This document shows, in pieces, positions 24,131 through 37,500 of a stretch of 64,000 nt of DNA. The notes under the pieces were generated by a model. The model was given only the letters and a program-made list of their open reading frames with translations. It was not told where the DNA came from and ran no database searches. The first letter of the stretch is position 1; every line of letters starts with the position of its first letter. The position numbers and the translations under genes were made by a program. This stretch comes from Eleginops maclovinus (lineage: Eukaryota > Chordata > Actinopteri > Perciformes > Eleginopidae): positions 9,571,016 to 9,635,015 of the forward strand of contig NC_086368.1 in the NCBI RefSeq assembly GCF_036324505.1, given 5' to 3'.

Positions 24131-24410
24131 GTTACTTGGCTAAACCGAAATCCTGCTTTGTAGTACAGGCGCGAGTGTCTTTATACTTGTTTTTCACCAC
24201 ATCTCCTTTTATTAGATGCTGCAGATGTACCTAAACACCTTAAAATTACCATTTTATTTACACTACACCTTCACAGCACTGTACATTAACAGTCAGTTAA
24301 TCTTTAAGTTCTGCATTACTTTAAAAGCAGCCACTAATTAAAACTTACGATTGAAAATCAAATACAACCATAAGTCATCCTCACTAATTATATATCTAAA
24401 CCCCTTTTAG
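24131..24410 (+). repeat. Long direct repeat, copy B
   Basis: Same orientation as copy A, 1754 bp downstream by start position, and about 280 bp long. It shares the blocks listed under copy A. Divergence is substantial, so the duplication is old. Confidence 0.85.
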
Positions 24411-27400
24411 AAATGGGGATATAGTTTAAAACGTTATTGTATTGAATGATTAAAAAAACTCTAAACTCAACACCGTAGAGATTTACCATTGAAGTGTTAA
24501 TAACCCTTCCCTGTATCTTTATTGCTGTTTCAGTGATACATTATTATTCACAGAGCTGCTAAGAGTCCCTGTAGTGAGACCTTGGTTTCCTGTATCTCTG
24601 AAAAGCAAACTATTGTCTTGATTCCATAATAATTTCATTACTCTACAGTGCTCACTGCTGTCACAAAGTCCCACCATTTTTTAAAAACCCTATGCTTCCT
24701 CAAATGGAAGATAAATGCAATTTCATTATTGCACAAGGACCTTGAAGGGTCAATTTGGATGTGATGGGAAAGGCACCCTTGTGTTAGCGAGGCGGGAGGA
24801 CCACTGTCATGAGGGGGGGTTGAACAGGGGCTTTGGTTCCTTATATGTGGAGAAAAACATTGCCATGAACCAACCACTGACAATCGGAGACAAGCAATCT
24901 CCATACACAGTATGCTGAAATAACCTTGATGGTGAAAAGTGAATTTGATTTAGCAAAAAAAAAACCTCTGTATTTTGAACAAGATTTCCATATGGTAATA
25001 GGATGCACGGTGTGACACAAATAGGATTCCAATTGTCCCATTAGCCCAGAAGAAATCAGGAAAATGTCTACGCAAGGCCAACATCCAGAATTGATTGGAG
25101 GGAAGTTGGAGGAATTATAGTAATTCCTGACCAAAATAATTAGTTTTCTGGCCACCACTGCAGAGAAGAAGCATTCTGCCATGCATTAAGATATTGTGGG
25201 GGGGATTGTTCTCAAAGCATTTGTTAGAAAATGTCTTCTTTGAGGACACACACCATTTATGTTCTATAATGCACTGATTAATGTCTTTTTGTTAAAGGAA
25301 GAGTATGTGTGATTTGTATTTCTGACCAACTGGTCATTCAAACACATTTATATTGTTCCTTTCTTATTTCTTTCCTGTCTTTTTGGACCTCAACAAACCT
25401 AGATCAAAACAAAAACAGACCTTTCACAGTTGCATAGAAATATGACGCTGCCCATCAGTCTCCAAAACAAACAGCAGGAGGCTGAGGCAAAGCCATATAA
25501 GTCTATCTTTGTTCAAGTTTAAGAGGAGGCAGCTATTTCAGTGTAGTGGAGGAAGACAAACAGCCTTTCATTTGTTTGTTGCCACTTAAAGGTTGAACAT
25601 AATCCCCACATTTTCTCGGGCAGATTTCAAACTCACTAAAGAGAACTGTGCAACTTTCTCTCAGAGAAACTTGAACGAAAGGCATTGGCTAGAATTCAGG
25701 CTTTCAAGTGTTATTGAAGACACTGGAGTCTTATTTAAAGTTATGGGGGCTCTGTGAGTGGGTTTCTAATTTGATTCTGAATGAGGAATAGAGCAAGAGC
25801 GATATAGCCTGGCAGGAATCACAGAATAACATTTTGACATAATGTCACATTGACTCAGGGCATGTCATTTCCATTACAAATGACAAGGCGCTTAACAGTC
25901 AGTTGGAACACAGAGAGGGAGAAAGAGGGAGAGGCGTGTGGGTGAGACAAAGGCAGACAGGATTTAAAGTCGGGGAAAAAAAGAGGAAATGTTTGCAGAA
26001 TTCAGAGAAACAGTTGTTTGATCAGGCAGTAGTGAGCGAGCTACTGCAACTCTGGAATTTCCTCTCTCATGTGTTCTTTTGTCAGTCTGATGAAGAAGTG
26101 ATCATAAAGTTCCTTTACTGAAAAAAAAACACAACACCATACTGTGATTTCAATGCAGAGAACCAAATTACACTGCAGGATTGTGTTGTGAAACATACAT
26201 TTCCCTGTTACTCGCGGGTTGGGATATTGGTATGGGATAAATCTATCATTTTTAATCTCCTATTTCCATTTTTTCCTCTCAAATTGATTCATGTTGTTCC
26301 ATCAGCAAGCGTCGTGGATGGATTAAGCTACCACGCCAACAAAGAGAATGTGGCATCCCAACTTCGACAGTCTGATCAATGGCAGAGACAGCCCAGGTCA
26401 ACAGTTTCGATGCCTGTGTTTACTGAGGCAAAGGATTGGACCGATAGGGGCCAGTGTAAGAGAGGGTGCAAAGTAGAATCAATACAACTGCTATCATCAT
26501 TTGCCGCTTTTATTAATGGCTACGCCCCAAGCAGGCAAACCAGAGAGAAAACACTCACTTGCATTTAGGGGAACCGACACTCCACCGTTTACGCAGCTAT
26601 CAATCATCACCGTGTAAGTTGCTCTCAGCAGTGCTCTGGCTACCTGCACTCACCTCACAAACCCCCCCCCCCCAATCATGTAATGAATGGCATCAATTAT
26701 AGGGCAAGGCTGCCAAGATATACAAATGATTCAGAATGGGTCAAAGTCTAAAGACTGTGCATGGCTCAGTTTAATTCACTTTCTTTCACTCTGCTCCTTG
26801 CTGCAGCTCAATAGAGTTCTCATGAATTTTAAACGGTATAGCCACCTGTTTGTGACTGACAACAGCATCAGTCACACAAGGACACAGCCATAAGGCAACG
26901 AGAGTTTCCACCAACAGGTGCTGACTGTCCCCGTGGTTCGCAGTAAAAATCCTTTCTACTTAGAGATTACAGAACATGTCGTCTACCACATCACAGAGCC
27001 AAGGAAAAGAGCAACTGCTTTTATGGCAGTTGAATTGTTTCCACATTATGCGGCAGGTCTGTTGAAGAAAAAGGGAATTCGCTCAGTTCAAATATCCAGG
27101 CAGTGAAAAGAAATGAATTTATCTATTCTTCCTACAGTTTAATAAAAATGTTAAATTTCGGATGATAAATCTACTATAAGACACAGAAAGGTATACCATT
27201 TTATTTTATGATCGATATGAAAGAAAACCTGTGATTAAAACATGTAGAATGAACGTAATTTGATCCTCAAGCTATCAAGGCTAAGAAGGCAATGACTTTA
27301 ACCGTTAACTGAAATTCAAAACAATGTGATGATGGGAAGATTATCTCCTCTCATGATCCATGAAGGTGCCAGGGGATAAATGGGGAAGGTTGTTATAATT

Positions 27401-30400
27401 TAGTTCTATTTCTATTGTATTTTTTTTTCTGGTCTTCAGTCTCTACACAGACCATACTGCGGTGCTGACCTTGTCAAGGTACAGTGCCATGTCCATGGGA
27501 TTATCCCCACTTTAGCACAGCTCCCACTGCACTGACCCACAGTTTAAAATTGGAGTTCTGTTCGACATGGTCTGCTGGCGAGGGTGTCTGATCCAGGATT
27601 ACCATATTTGGCCTCAGAGTGCTGAAGTTCACTGATATGAGTGACGCTGCAAATATCTTTGATTGATCCTCTTGGCTCTTCTTTCACTGTCATCTTTATT
27701 CTGCAGTACAAGGCTGAACTGAAACTGCTTCACCTCTTCCAAGACTTCAGAAAATCTGCAGCACCTGCAGAAACATCATGATGTAGGAGTCTTTTGTGTA
27801 AATGTGTATTCACTCAAAATGTTTAATTAAAAACAACCGATAGCTTAATAAAAGCATTGCCCTCTTTGCTTCATTTGGCTTTCATAGAATAAGGACATCC
27901 TGTCTTTGGAGTATTTTGCCATGGATATTCATCCAGGACATATCATGGAGTCATCTGTTCTTCATTTCATGTTTGGCCTGTATTCCTTCGCCAAGTGTTC
28001 TTTTATTATAGACCCAGAAAATGAACAATATGTGCACTCTGCTGTGAATTCTCCACAGAGTTCTTGACAAGATGGAAAGATAAAGCAGGCATCAAATAGT
28101 AAGAGCTCTTTGTGTTTGATAGTCGAGGAAGAATATCTGTCAGCATACAAATGAGGATGCCTTTTCCCATTCTTTGTTTTTAAGGTACATTCACTTATTT
28201 GTCTCTAATGTAAAGTTGGAGTTATCTCCACTGAACTCAACATGAGTCATACGAATCAATTAGCACAAGTGTTTATATACTGAATAATGCATATTGCAAT
28301 TACAGCAATATAAGAACGACAAAGTAAGGCTTCCTTTATTTTTTAAGGTAGAATGACAGTTTGCTAATGTTTAAGTAGACACTGCACACATTTAAAGCCT
28401 CATTTTAAACAAAGCTGCAGCTGCAATTCTAATTTTCCTTATTTAGCCATCAGTCATAATATTGGGATATTTCCTACATTGTGCATACTAAACACAAATT
28501 AGCACATGAAAACAGGCTGGGCTGGCTGAGTCGTTGATATCCAATGTCTTTAGGAGAGCATCAAACATCTTCCAGTGTAGTGAGCCCTGAGGCCACCAGC
28601 AGATTAAAGTTTTGTCATTATCTGACTTTACTCATATTGTTTATACCGTATGAAATGAGTGTCTGTGGGACACGGAGGAGACGGTCCTAAAGCTGAGGGC
28701 ACTCGTTAATATGCCAGCATGAATTAAAACTGGAAAGTAGCCTGGAGGCTAAAGAATACAGCTCCTTACACAAACTTTCCCAGTTTGAAGACTCTCTTCA
28801 GCTGGAAGAGGCTGGCAGCAGTGGGCTGAAATGGCTTTGTTACTGCTCTCAGCATGCGCCCCAGCACTGAAGCCAGCTTCTTCTGCCCTTAAGGCAAGGC
28901 ACGTGACACAATTAAAGGGGAAATACTCAAGTATATAAAAAATGATGCACTCCTGGCTCTGTAGTTTGACCCATGCAGTGTAGATGCGGTGTCGGACAGC
29001 TCCGATGTGTGAATGTGTTGAACGACCTGTAACCCGGCATGTTATCCCAGAAGGCATTTCATGTACCCTCACCTGAATAGTTTCAGTTTGATGTACTCAA
29101 TAAGATTGCTCTTCGTAGTGTGATCAAATGTTCCATAAGTGTATTTTTATCTACTCTAAATGTTTAGTTTAAAACATATGAATGTGTATCTTTGCCCCAT
29201 TATACAGTATATTCATTTAATTTGGTTTGAGTTAATGATTTATTATTATATTTTGTTATGAGATCATTTTGTTATTGAGTCTGGCCTGAGGCTACACTCC
29301 CTTTTTCATACAAGGGCAGTAATGCAAAGCTAAGGTGAGCTCCAGGTTTTGCAGTTTCACACAGTTTTATGACAGAAATAAAAACCTTCCTTATTGAACT
29401 TTTCAAGTCAGCTATTGGGACTGTTGTTCAACAAATATGTTGCTTTAAAAATAAGCATTTGTTTTTTTAAATATTATTGGATCCTTTCCTCTTTTGTTTG
29501 GACTGCCATCAAAGCCTGCAACTACATACATCCCTTAGTGACTCGAGGCAAGTTTGGTGTTTGGATTGCCTCTACAATTTGGCTCTAAAAAATACTGTCT
29601 GCGAATAACAGTGAACTTCATGCCGTCGTTTTTATTTACAGTTCATATTTTCCTAAATAAAAACACAACAGAATCTACCATGAACAAGAGCTGTAGCAGT
29701 AAGGGAAAGTATTTGTTGTTGTGAGATGCAAATGTATTACTTATTAAGGAAACCTTAATGATTTTAGGGTAACTGTTTTAATTGTGTTGTAATTTACATT
29801 GCATGCAAGTTTAGTTATATGCAATTAGGAAATTATGCATATGTAAAGATCTCTGCACATGCAGATCTCTAACATGTAGCTAAGGTACAACACTCACAAA
29901 AGCTTTTACTGTAGTTTCACACCAAAAATGTATATTTGTATATTTTCACAGAGAACACATGCACATACAAAAGTCATTTTAAAACAGCTTATGTCATCCA
30001 TTCGGGCCCTTTGTTCAGAACTCCTTAAAGTGTTTGCTAACACATTACAATGTGTTATTATGCTTTCCAAAGATGCATTTTCTCAGCAAACAAAACTTGC
30101 AACATTAAATATGCAAAACGTGTTTTGAAGGTAATTCAAATTAAAATTGACATCAGCTTGTACAAGCACTTTACAAAGGATTACTTATTATAAACTGAAG
30201 GTCAGGCTTTGAAAGTGATACATAATGCAATGTTTATATTCACAACACTGTGATGTTTATTCTTATTTTGTAAGCAGAAAAACGTGTTAGACTTGTGGCA
30301 CATCAAGAATGCTGCATTCAAAGAGAATATGTTGCTGCGAGACATTTCAGGGGAAATTATATCAATGTCGCTTTGGATTCTTTTCATCTGGCGTCTTTGA

Positions 30401-30600
30401 TGCAAAATTGGTTTGGTGCAGCCGAGCACTTAACAACATCACAGGGGTGTGTGAAATATTTTCCTTTTTGCACACAATCATATTTTTGTTAGTGGCGACA
30501 CATAGGCTACTTATTTGTTATCTGCAGTATTAAGATAAGTCTAAACAATGGCTATTTCCAACCAAAAACACTTTCCCCCATTGGTCTTACACTACCAATC
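24411..30600 (+). other. intron sequence, no gene seen
   Basis: About 6.2 kb of intron. The frames of 113 codons (24841-25182, minus), 126 codons (26188-26568) and 107 codons (28749-29072, minus) have no recognisable motif. A C-run of about 12 lies near 26663-26675. No RNA gene recognised. Confidence 0.5.
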
Positions 30601-31029
30601 AAGAGGAAATATTATGTTCATTTTCGGGTTCATTTTGTGTTTTGTGCCGCTACTGTGACATGTTTACATGCTTTAATGTTCAAATGTGCTTTTTTTTCTT
30701 CTCATACTGCCTGTGGTGCAGAACCTATTTAAACCCTCTGTCTGAAACCAGTGCCCAGTCTGCTCTAATTGGTTAGCTTGCTGACACTGTTGTGATTGGT
30801 CCTTTGTCTGACTCATTAGCATATCATGTACAATGTGTTGCACTGTAGCCAATAGAAGCGTGAGTGTTACATAGCGATATAACAAAGGAGTCCAATTGGG
30901 AGATAAACTCCCCATCTCGAGAACGTTGGGATTTAGCCTTTGCTGACCATTTACATGCACCAGCATCTATACTGTATAACACACTACAGGAAACGGAAAA
31001 TACCAAAAAGCGTAATATGGCCCCCTTAA
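30601..31029 (-). mobile_element. MITE-like element, copy 3, near full length, minus orientation
   Basis: On the minus strand it runs from a CCATATTACGC left end, through GCAAAGGCTAAATCCCAACG and the CCAATTAGAGCAGACT region, to a right end reading GAACATAATATTTCC. At about 429 bp it is the most complete copy in the window and a useful reference for the family. No coding capacity. Confidence 0.75.
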
Positions 31030-31439
31030 GTTAATTTAATTCTAACTTAATCAGTAAGATGACAATGTCTACACAATTATGGACGTCCTCTGATAAAGCA
31101 CAGAGATGCAGACAAATACATTGCAGCAGCATCATTTGGAATCAACCAAAGTGTTATCCACATTTTTTTTACCAGTAGGCGTACCCGGCTCTCTCTAAGA
31201 AAACAAGTGTACATCTGGGGGCGTTGTTAGCCTCAAAATATTTTCAGGCAAAAAAACTCTTGTTACGTTTTCAATTTAGATCAGAAAATATATACAGTAT
31301 ATCTCTTTTTTTTTTACTTCTCTATATCATGTTTCACCAACGGCCTGTTGACTGAGAGCCCACCTGTTTTTGTTACACTTGGCCATTGAATCTACATTTT
31401 ACAAATTCAATCGTAGTGGAAGTTGGCCTACTGAACCTC

Positions 31440-31567
31440 AAGTTTGCTTTATTTGAAGCTAATGTACTTGCAGGATTCTTGCTGTTTTGAATATCTATGC
31501 TCATGGGTTATTGCTCTTTTTGTAAATCCCTTTGGATAAAAGTGTCAGCTTAATGTAATGTAATGAG
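31440..31567 (+). mobile_element. LINE-type 3' tail
   Basis: It ends with TTTGGATAAAAGTGTCAG followed by TTAATGTAATGTAATG. This is the same tail family as at 45030-45133, with a shared TTGCAGGATT / CTGCAGGATT upstream block. Widespread in fish genomes (recalled). Only the tail is preserved. Confidence 0.6.
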
Positions 31568-34500
31568 GGTGGGGAGACACTTAACACATAACGGCTCTGT
31601 TTCAACAATGTTGCAGACTGAAATTCAACCTGGGAGATGCAATGAATCAAACTAAGTAAGAGTGGAAGAGCTATGAAAAGTCTGATATCTGCTAAGCTAA
31701 TATGTTGTTGTGTAAACTGCAATAGTCTAAGCTGGGGTTAACTGATACAGGAAATACATGCATTACACCAGACTCTCAAACTACATATTTTTTCACCAGA
31801 ATGTGTCCAGTCTATTTTTTAAAGTTTTAGACTACGTGACATAGTAAAAGCCCCTAACTTGTGTGTGTCAAACTCCCTTTATGCGTCAAGTCTGTTTCTG
31901 GCGTGATTACAGCAGAGCTCTGCTCGTGCTGGAGTAAGGAAACTGCCAAAATGCTTTGTGGGTGTTCTGTGAAGAAATGGGCGACTACTGTCAGTCCTGC
32001 TGGTTCTCCTGCTGGCACATTTAACAGCTTTTCCAAGTATGCAAGCAATGTGACTGTTGAAATCCAAACATGCTGTACTGACACGGTGAAAGGTGGATGA
32101 AGTTTTCACAGCGAGTCCTGATCAGCATCTAAAGGGAGTTAATTAGAGTGAGTCATTTTGTTCATATGGAGTGACTTTGAATAGTGCAAACAAAGGTTAG
32201 ACTATTAAGCACCAACAATGTGGTGAAAAAACACCACAGACTTGATTCTCAAATTAAATTAACCACTCTGACAGTCTCTCAACAGCTGTATGTTAAACAA
32301 ACTCTCCGTTAATTGCAAACTGTGGGACAAAATAAAAGGAACAGAGCAATTATTTCTTATCTCCTGCAATCAGTGTTGGTTGATAAGTAAGGAACACTGT
32401 CATTGTAATGATGTTATGGATGGATAAACCTTGAAATAACATTGTTGAGTGGATAACAACTTCAGTAAAAAAAATATCCGATTTAAATAAACTAAAACTC
32501 GCTGGAAAATAATGATTATTGGGTCGTCAAGTCTAAATTTAACAGTCCTAGAAAACCTTTTTAGTCAAGCTCTAATCCCAAAAAGAAAAACCTTGTTTGA
32601 GAGAATTTATGTTTTTCCGATTTTGCATCAGAGTGGGATCCGAAAATAAGCTGGTTTAATGCTTCACATCATATCAAACTTTTCCCAAACCCCAAACAAT
32701 TGTAAACAGCTCTCTAATGAAAAACAATCTTAGGAAATTCTATTTCATAAGCAACAAATGTCCTGAAGTGTGGGGTGAATACAGATCCCCGATGAATGGG
32801 AAATACCATCAACAATAGCTCTTCCTTGGGGCTGGACACATCTCTCAATCTCTCATGAACCAGACAACAACAAAAACAACAAAATGTTTTAAACAACTCC
32901 CACACGTTGGTGTCAGATTTAGGATATTTATAAACACATTTTAGACGTCCTCAGTTTTGCCTTATTTCTGGCCATATTTATATCTATTCTGCAGTGGTTC
33001 GACAGCAACAATAAATTAGCAAAACAAAACACTTGACTTGACTATTTTTTGCTTTGTTTCCTCCCCGGGCAGGTGTTTTTTTTCATACCATATGAATGCG
33101 TAAATGGTGTTTATTCCACCTTCTCACATCAGTGCGCCCGCTAAAGCTGCATTCTATAAATCAAATGAAAACAGTCGGGGTTGCATCATAAAAACATATT
33201 ATACGCTGATAGAAAAACAGGCAAATCAATCAGTCAATTAGAAGATGTAAGCGTCTCTCCCTCTGCAGTGTTTCGAGGGCGTTTAATTGGCGGGGTGGTG
33301 ATGATGACAAATGGACAGAGGTCATTCATCTCTGAGTCGATTTTGTCTTTAGGACTAAGGCAGGCTTCGTCTCAGGGGCAAGAAAGGGAAGAAAGGATTA
33401 AAGATCCACGTTTTTTTTTTATATATATAACATGAGGACTGGACACATTATTCAGCCATTTCTAAAAACACGCTTGTCTCCCCACATCAGTCTTGAGTTT
33501 GCACTTATTTTGCAGAGTGTTTGTGAAATGTTCCTCCAGGACTGCATTCATTATGTGTAACAGAATGCTTGATATGATTTCCCCAACCCAGCAAAATGAA
33601 TGGGCAAAATGGGCCTGTTTGTTGTCCTCATATTTTGGCCATATCTCTGCAGTTGTGATTCCGCAGCTTTGTTATCTCTCAGGCCCGGCAGCTTAAGGGC
33701 TTGGATTTTCCTCCTTGGAAGCTCCTGTGCTCCCAGGCAACAGGTCCCTCTAATGATGGGAAATTATGCTTGTGGCACGTCAATTATGGTGCAAAAATAC
33801 TCCCGAGCAGCTGTGTATCATTTCTTGAGGCTTAGCATTTTCACTCTTAAGTGGTTTTCTACTGCAGTGCCCCTCCCCCATGCAGGATCTCTCACAATAG
33901 CAAAAATAAATAATTAAGCAATGAAAAAACAAACCAACTTATATTTTTCTAGGTTCAATCTACAAGAACTTCTTCTCAGTTAGATCTTTTTTTATCTTCA
34001 GTAAAGACACTTTTGATTTCTCAGCCGCCTGTGAAGACCTCTTTGGTAATTTTTATCAGCCCGTCACTCGAGATCACCTCATCTCCACAGAAACAGAGAG
34101 GATCAGCAGAGTGAATTTCAAAAACAGTGTGAGCCTGCTGTTCTTTAGCCCCCTCCATATGGCGAATGAATTTTACCGTTCTTACAATTTTTTCTATCAA
34201 CACCTTTTAAATCTTAGGCCCAGTCTGTTTTCTACACTGGAAGGATCAGAGGTGTAAACAAATAGGGCAAGACAATCCACTGAGTTCTGGCAAAAGTATT
34301 CCAGTTGGGTGAATATTCTCAATTTTAAGGGGAAACTAATTAAATAAATATATTTAAACAGAATGACAAATAAAAGAAAGAATGCTGATTGACCAGTGCT
34401 TATTTTTTAAGATTAATTGTATGATTAATTTAAGCAGCATTTTATTTATTTTTCCCCTTGTGGAGCATATATCCACAACAAGCTGAACATTATGGATACA

Positions 34501-37500
34501 TATTTTACAAACTAAATAATAGCCTTACAAAATTGATATGGCTAAGTCGATATTAGCATACAGTTGCTTATTCACGTACCCCGCAGATACATCACAACAT
34601 TTGCATCAAATTGGAGCTTGTTTGGTTCCACTTGGTGGACATACAATATCCATTATTTCTGCTTCGTTTTGCTCCTCCGACATCGGTAAGAAAAATACTC
34701 AACTTTTGACCTGCTCTATTCATTTTAATCAAAACCTTTTAGCTAAATGATAATGATGAGACTACCTAAAAAGGTCACATTGCAGGACTTTAAACCAAAA
34801 CAAAAAGCTTAAAGAGGCTGAAATGCTTAGCATGAGCGGCTAGTTTACCTACTTATATTTGATCTAATCGGAATCGGTTTTAGGTTTACGCATACGGAGG
34901 AATTTGCTTTGGTATATGTGATGCTTAAAAAATATCATGATGATGTCATAGATATTTGTCATTGATAGTTATGTAATAAAATTGATGTACATGTTGATGT
35001 AATTGGCTTAAAGAGATCAATTCTAAATGCAGAGGGTAATATCGTAGTGCTATCACACCACTCTTTTGTTGTTATTTGTTGTTATAAGGGCAATAAACTT
35101 GAAGTTGAACTGGGAAAGCTTTATTCTCATTTTTTAGGCTATCACTGTTGCCAAAGCTTGCTTGAAAACTCAGTCAATTTGGTGGCACTGAACTATGTCA
35201 CAATTACAGAGTCAATTAGGTAGTCTACAGTCTAAAGCACCCTATTCTTAGGGCTTAGTGTGCGAACTCAGCTCTGCCAAAGGCGCTTCTGGACTGTAGT
35301 CATAGAGAGGAGGTCAGGCATGAGTCAATTGGTTTAATTGAACGCTGCCCTTGCTTTAAAGGAGAGGTGAGAAAGAAAATAGGATAATATGTGGCCATGT
35401 ATTTTATTTTTTAAGTCAATCTGTTAATGCAATATCTGTCGAGAAATATCAGATAAGCTGATTGATTGGAGGGTTCTGTAATTAAATATTTTCATGTTGG
35501 GGTGCAGACATGTGTCGAACAGGCACATTCATTGGCCTCTGGTATTGATTTATCGAGAAGCACTCAACTTTACAATTAACACTGCACTTTCTTTGGTCCA
35601 GAGCAATACACCCACCAAGTGGGGAATTTTTAGGAACATACATGCATTGAAACATACCTTTACACATGTTATTTAGATTAGATATGGCAGGTACCACCTC
35701 TATTCAACTTTGCTAAAATGTTGAGGGATGATTAAATCGGGCAGTGTGTTCTGATGTTCAAAAACATTAAAGTGATTAGCTTGATGGGGGCGATGCTAAC
35801 CAAAGGTCACATTTTTAATGATGACCGTGTTTGACTCCACCATGTCTGGATCCAAAGTGTTAAACAAATGTTGTCATTTTGGATCACAAAAAGAGTTTGG
35901 AGCCAGATTTCTAATACCTCAAACTTTTTGATTATTTATTTTGTTTAATAATGCAGCACAGTACACAGAACATTTCAAATACAATGTCAAAAGTATTTAT
36001 TTGTTTGATGTTTGAAAGTCTGAGCCGAGAGAAAGGGCTGTAACTGACAAGTTCAAAGTAGGATAAAACTAAAAGAACAAAACAAAATGAGACATTTTCA
36101 GTTTTTTTTGTTATTTGACATTTTAATGTGGATCACAAACTGAAACAGTTTGAAACTAAACATTTAAAAACACTAAATGGCAATTTGGCACTTCAAACTT
36201 GTAATACTGATGTATTATTTATTATATATATATTACCTGCTTTATCAATCAAACGTTACATTTTTTATCACATAAATTCATAAAACCCACAGGACACAAT
36301 ATATTCTGTTTAAAATGAGACAGTAATGCAACAAGTATTCAGCAAATATATCACATATATATATCAAAGAAACAAAGACTTAAATAAATAAAATAAAAAA
36401 TGTTCTATTAGATTCAGAGAAAGCATTTACGAAGAAAATCAAGCACCAGATGTTTGCACTGATGCTTCACTATTTATCAGACAGCTCTTTTCCATTGGTG
36501 GATTTGATAAATGGTAGGCTATTTATCTAAAGTTATAACTACATGGAGAGGTTTCAGTGCATGACTTTGTGCGTAAAATTCATTTCAGGAGCTCTGTAGA
36601 AACTGGTTTGTAAGTTTATTTGCGAGCTAATTCCACTAAAGCAATAGGCAGAGAAACCTTTTATTGAGAGACAAAACATCTACTATGCCTGATACTATGT
36701 CAAAAAGCCTTCATCAAATGAACACTCAAGGAATAATTTTAATTTAAAAAAGTGAAATAGACGTGCTCTTTGGGAAAGGTAAAAAGAAACACTACCTGGA
36801 TCTGTAGCACAGCTAATAAAGGCTTTTCAACTTTTTTTTACCAGAAGAAAAGCTTTGATCTTTCTTCTTCTAAATAAATTGATGAATATAAAAACAGTAA
36901 TTACTACAAGTGTTTATATTGTTTTGGTTTGTGGTTAAAAAAAAAGGCTGTGTAAGATTAATTAAATGAGGAAGTTGTGGAGATGTTAATACAATAAACA
37001 ATAAGAATCTGTGGATCTAGATTTGGAACAAAAAGTAAACACTTGTTCCGGAACTCCACCATCATTTAAATCTGTTGGTAAGTTTGGGAAAAAGCCTGCA
37101 AAAAAACAAGCAAGACTGGACACACAAACTCCCTTGCAGAGGTCAAGTGACTAAATCTAATATATATATTTTTTTTTCTCTTACATTTTTCCTTTGTAGT
37201 GTTTTTCAAAGTAGTTGTTGCACTCTGAAACGGACAATGTCACGGAAACATCTGCCGGGCAGCTAAATAAAGATGGGTCAATGGTGTGTATGATAAATAT
37301 TACTGAATCGTTGAGACTACAGATAGGAAAAAAGTGCATTATTGTATAGCACATTCTTTTAACCATCACTATCCTTTCTCCTGATATGTATCTTTATATT
37401 TGTGTCTTCTGCTGTAAAGCCTAAATGCTACTCAACCAAGAGCCACTGTACGGTATTTGCCAAGTATTATTTCTATAAAAATCCTATTAAGTGAATTGGT

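Noticed and set aside
31854..32109. Overlapping open frames on both strands as a small gene
   Set aside because: Three frames open together indicate stop-poor composition, and no product is recognisable.
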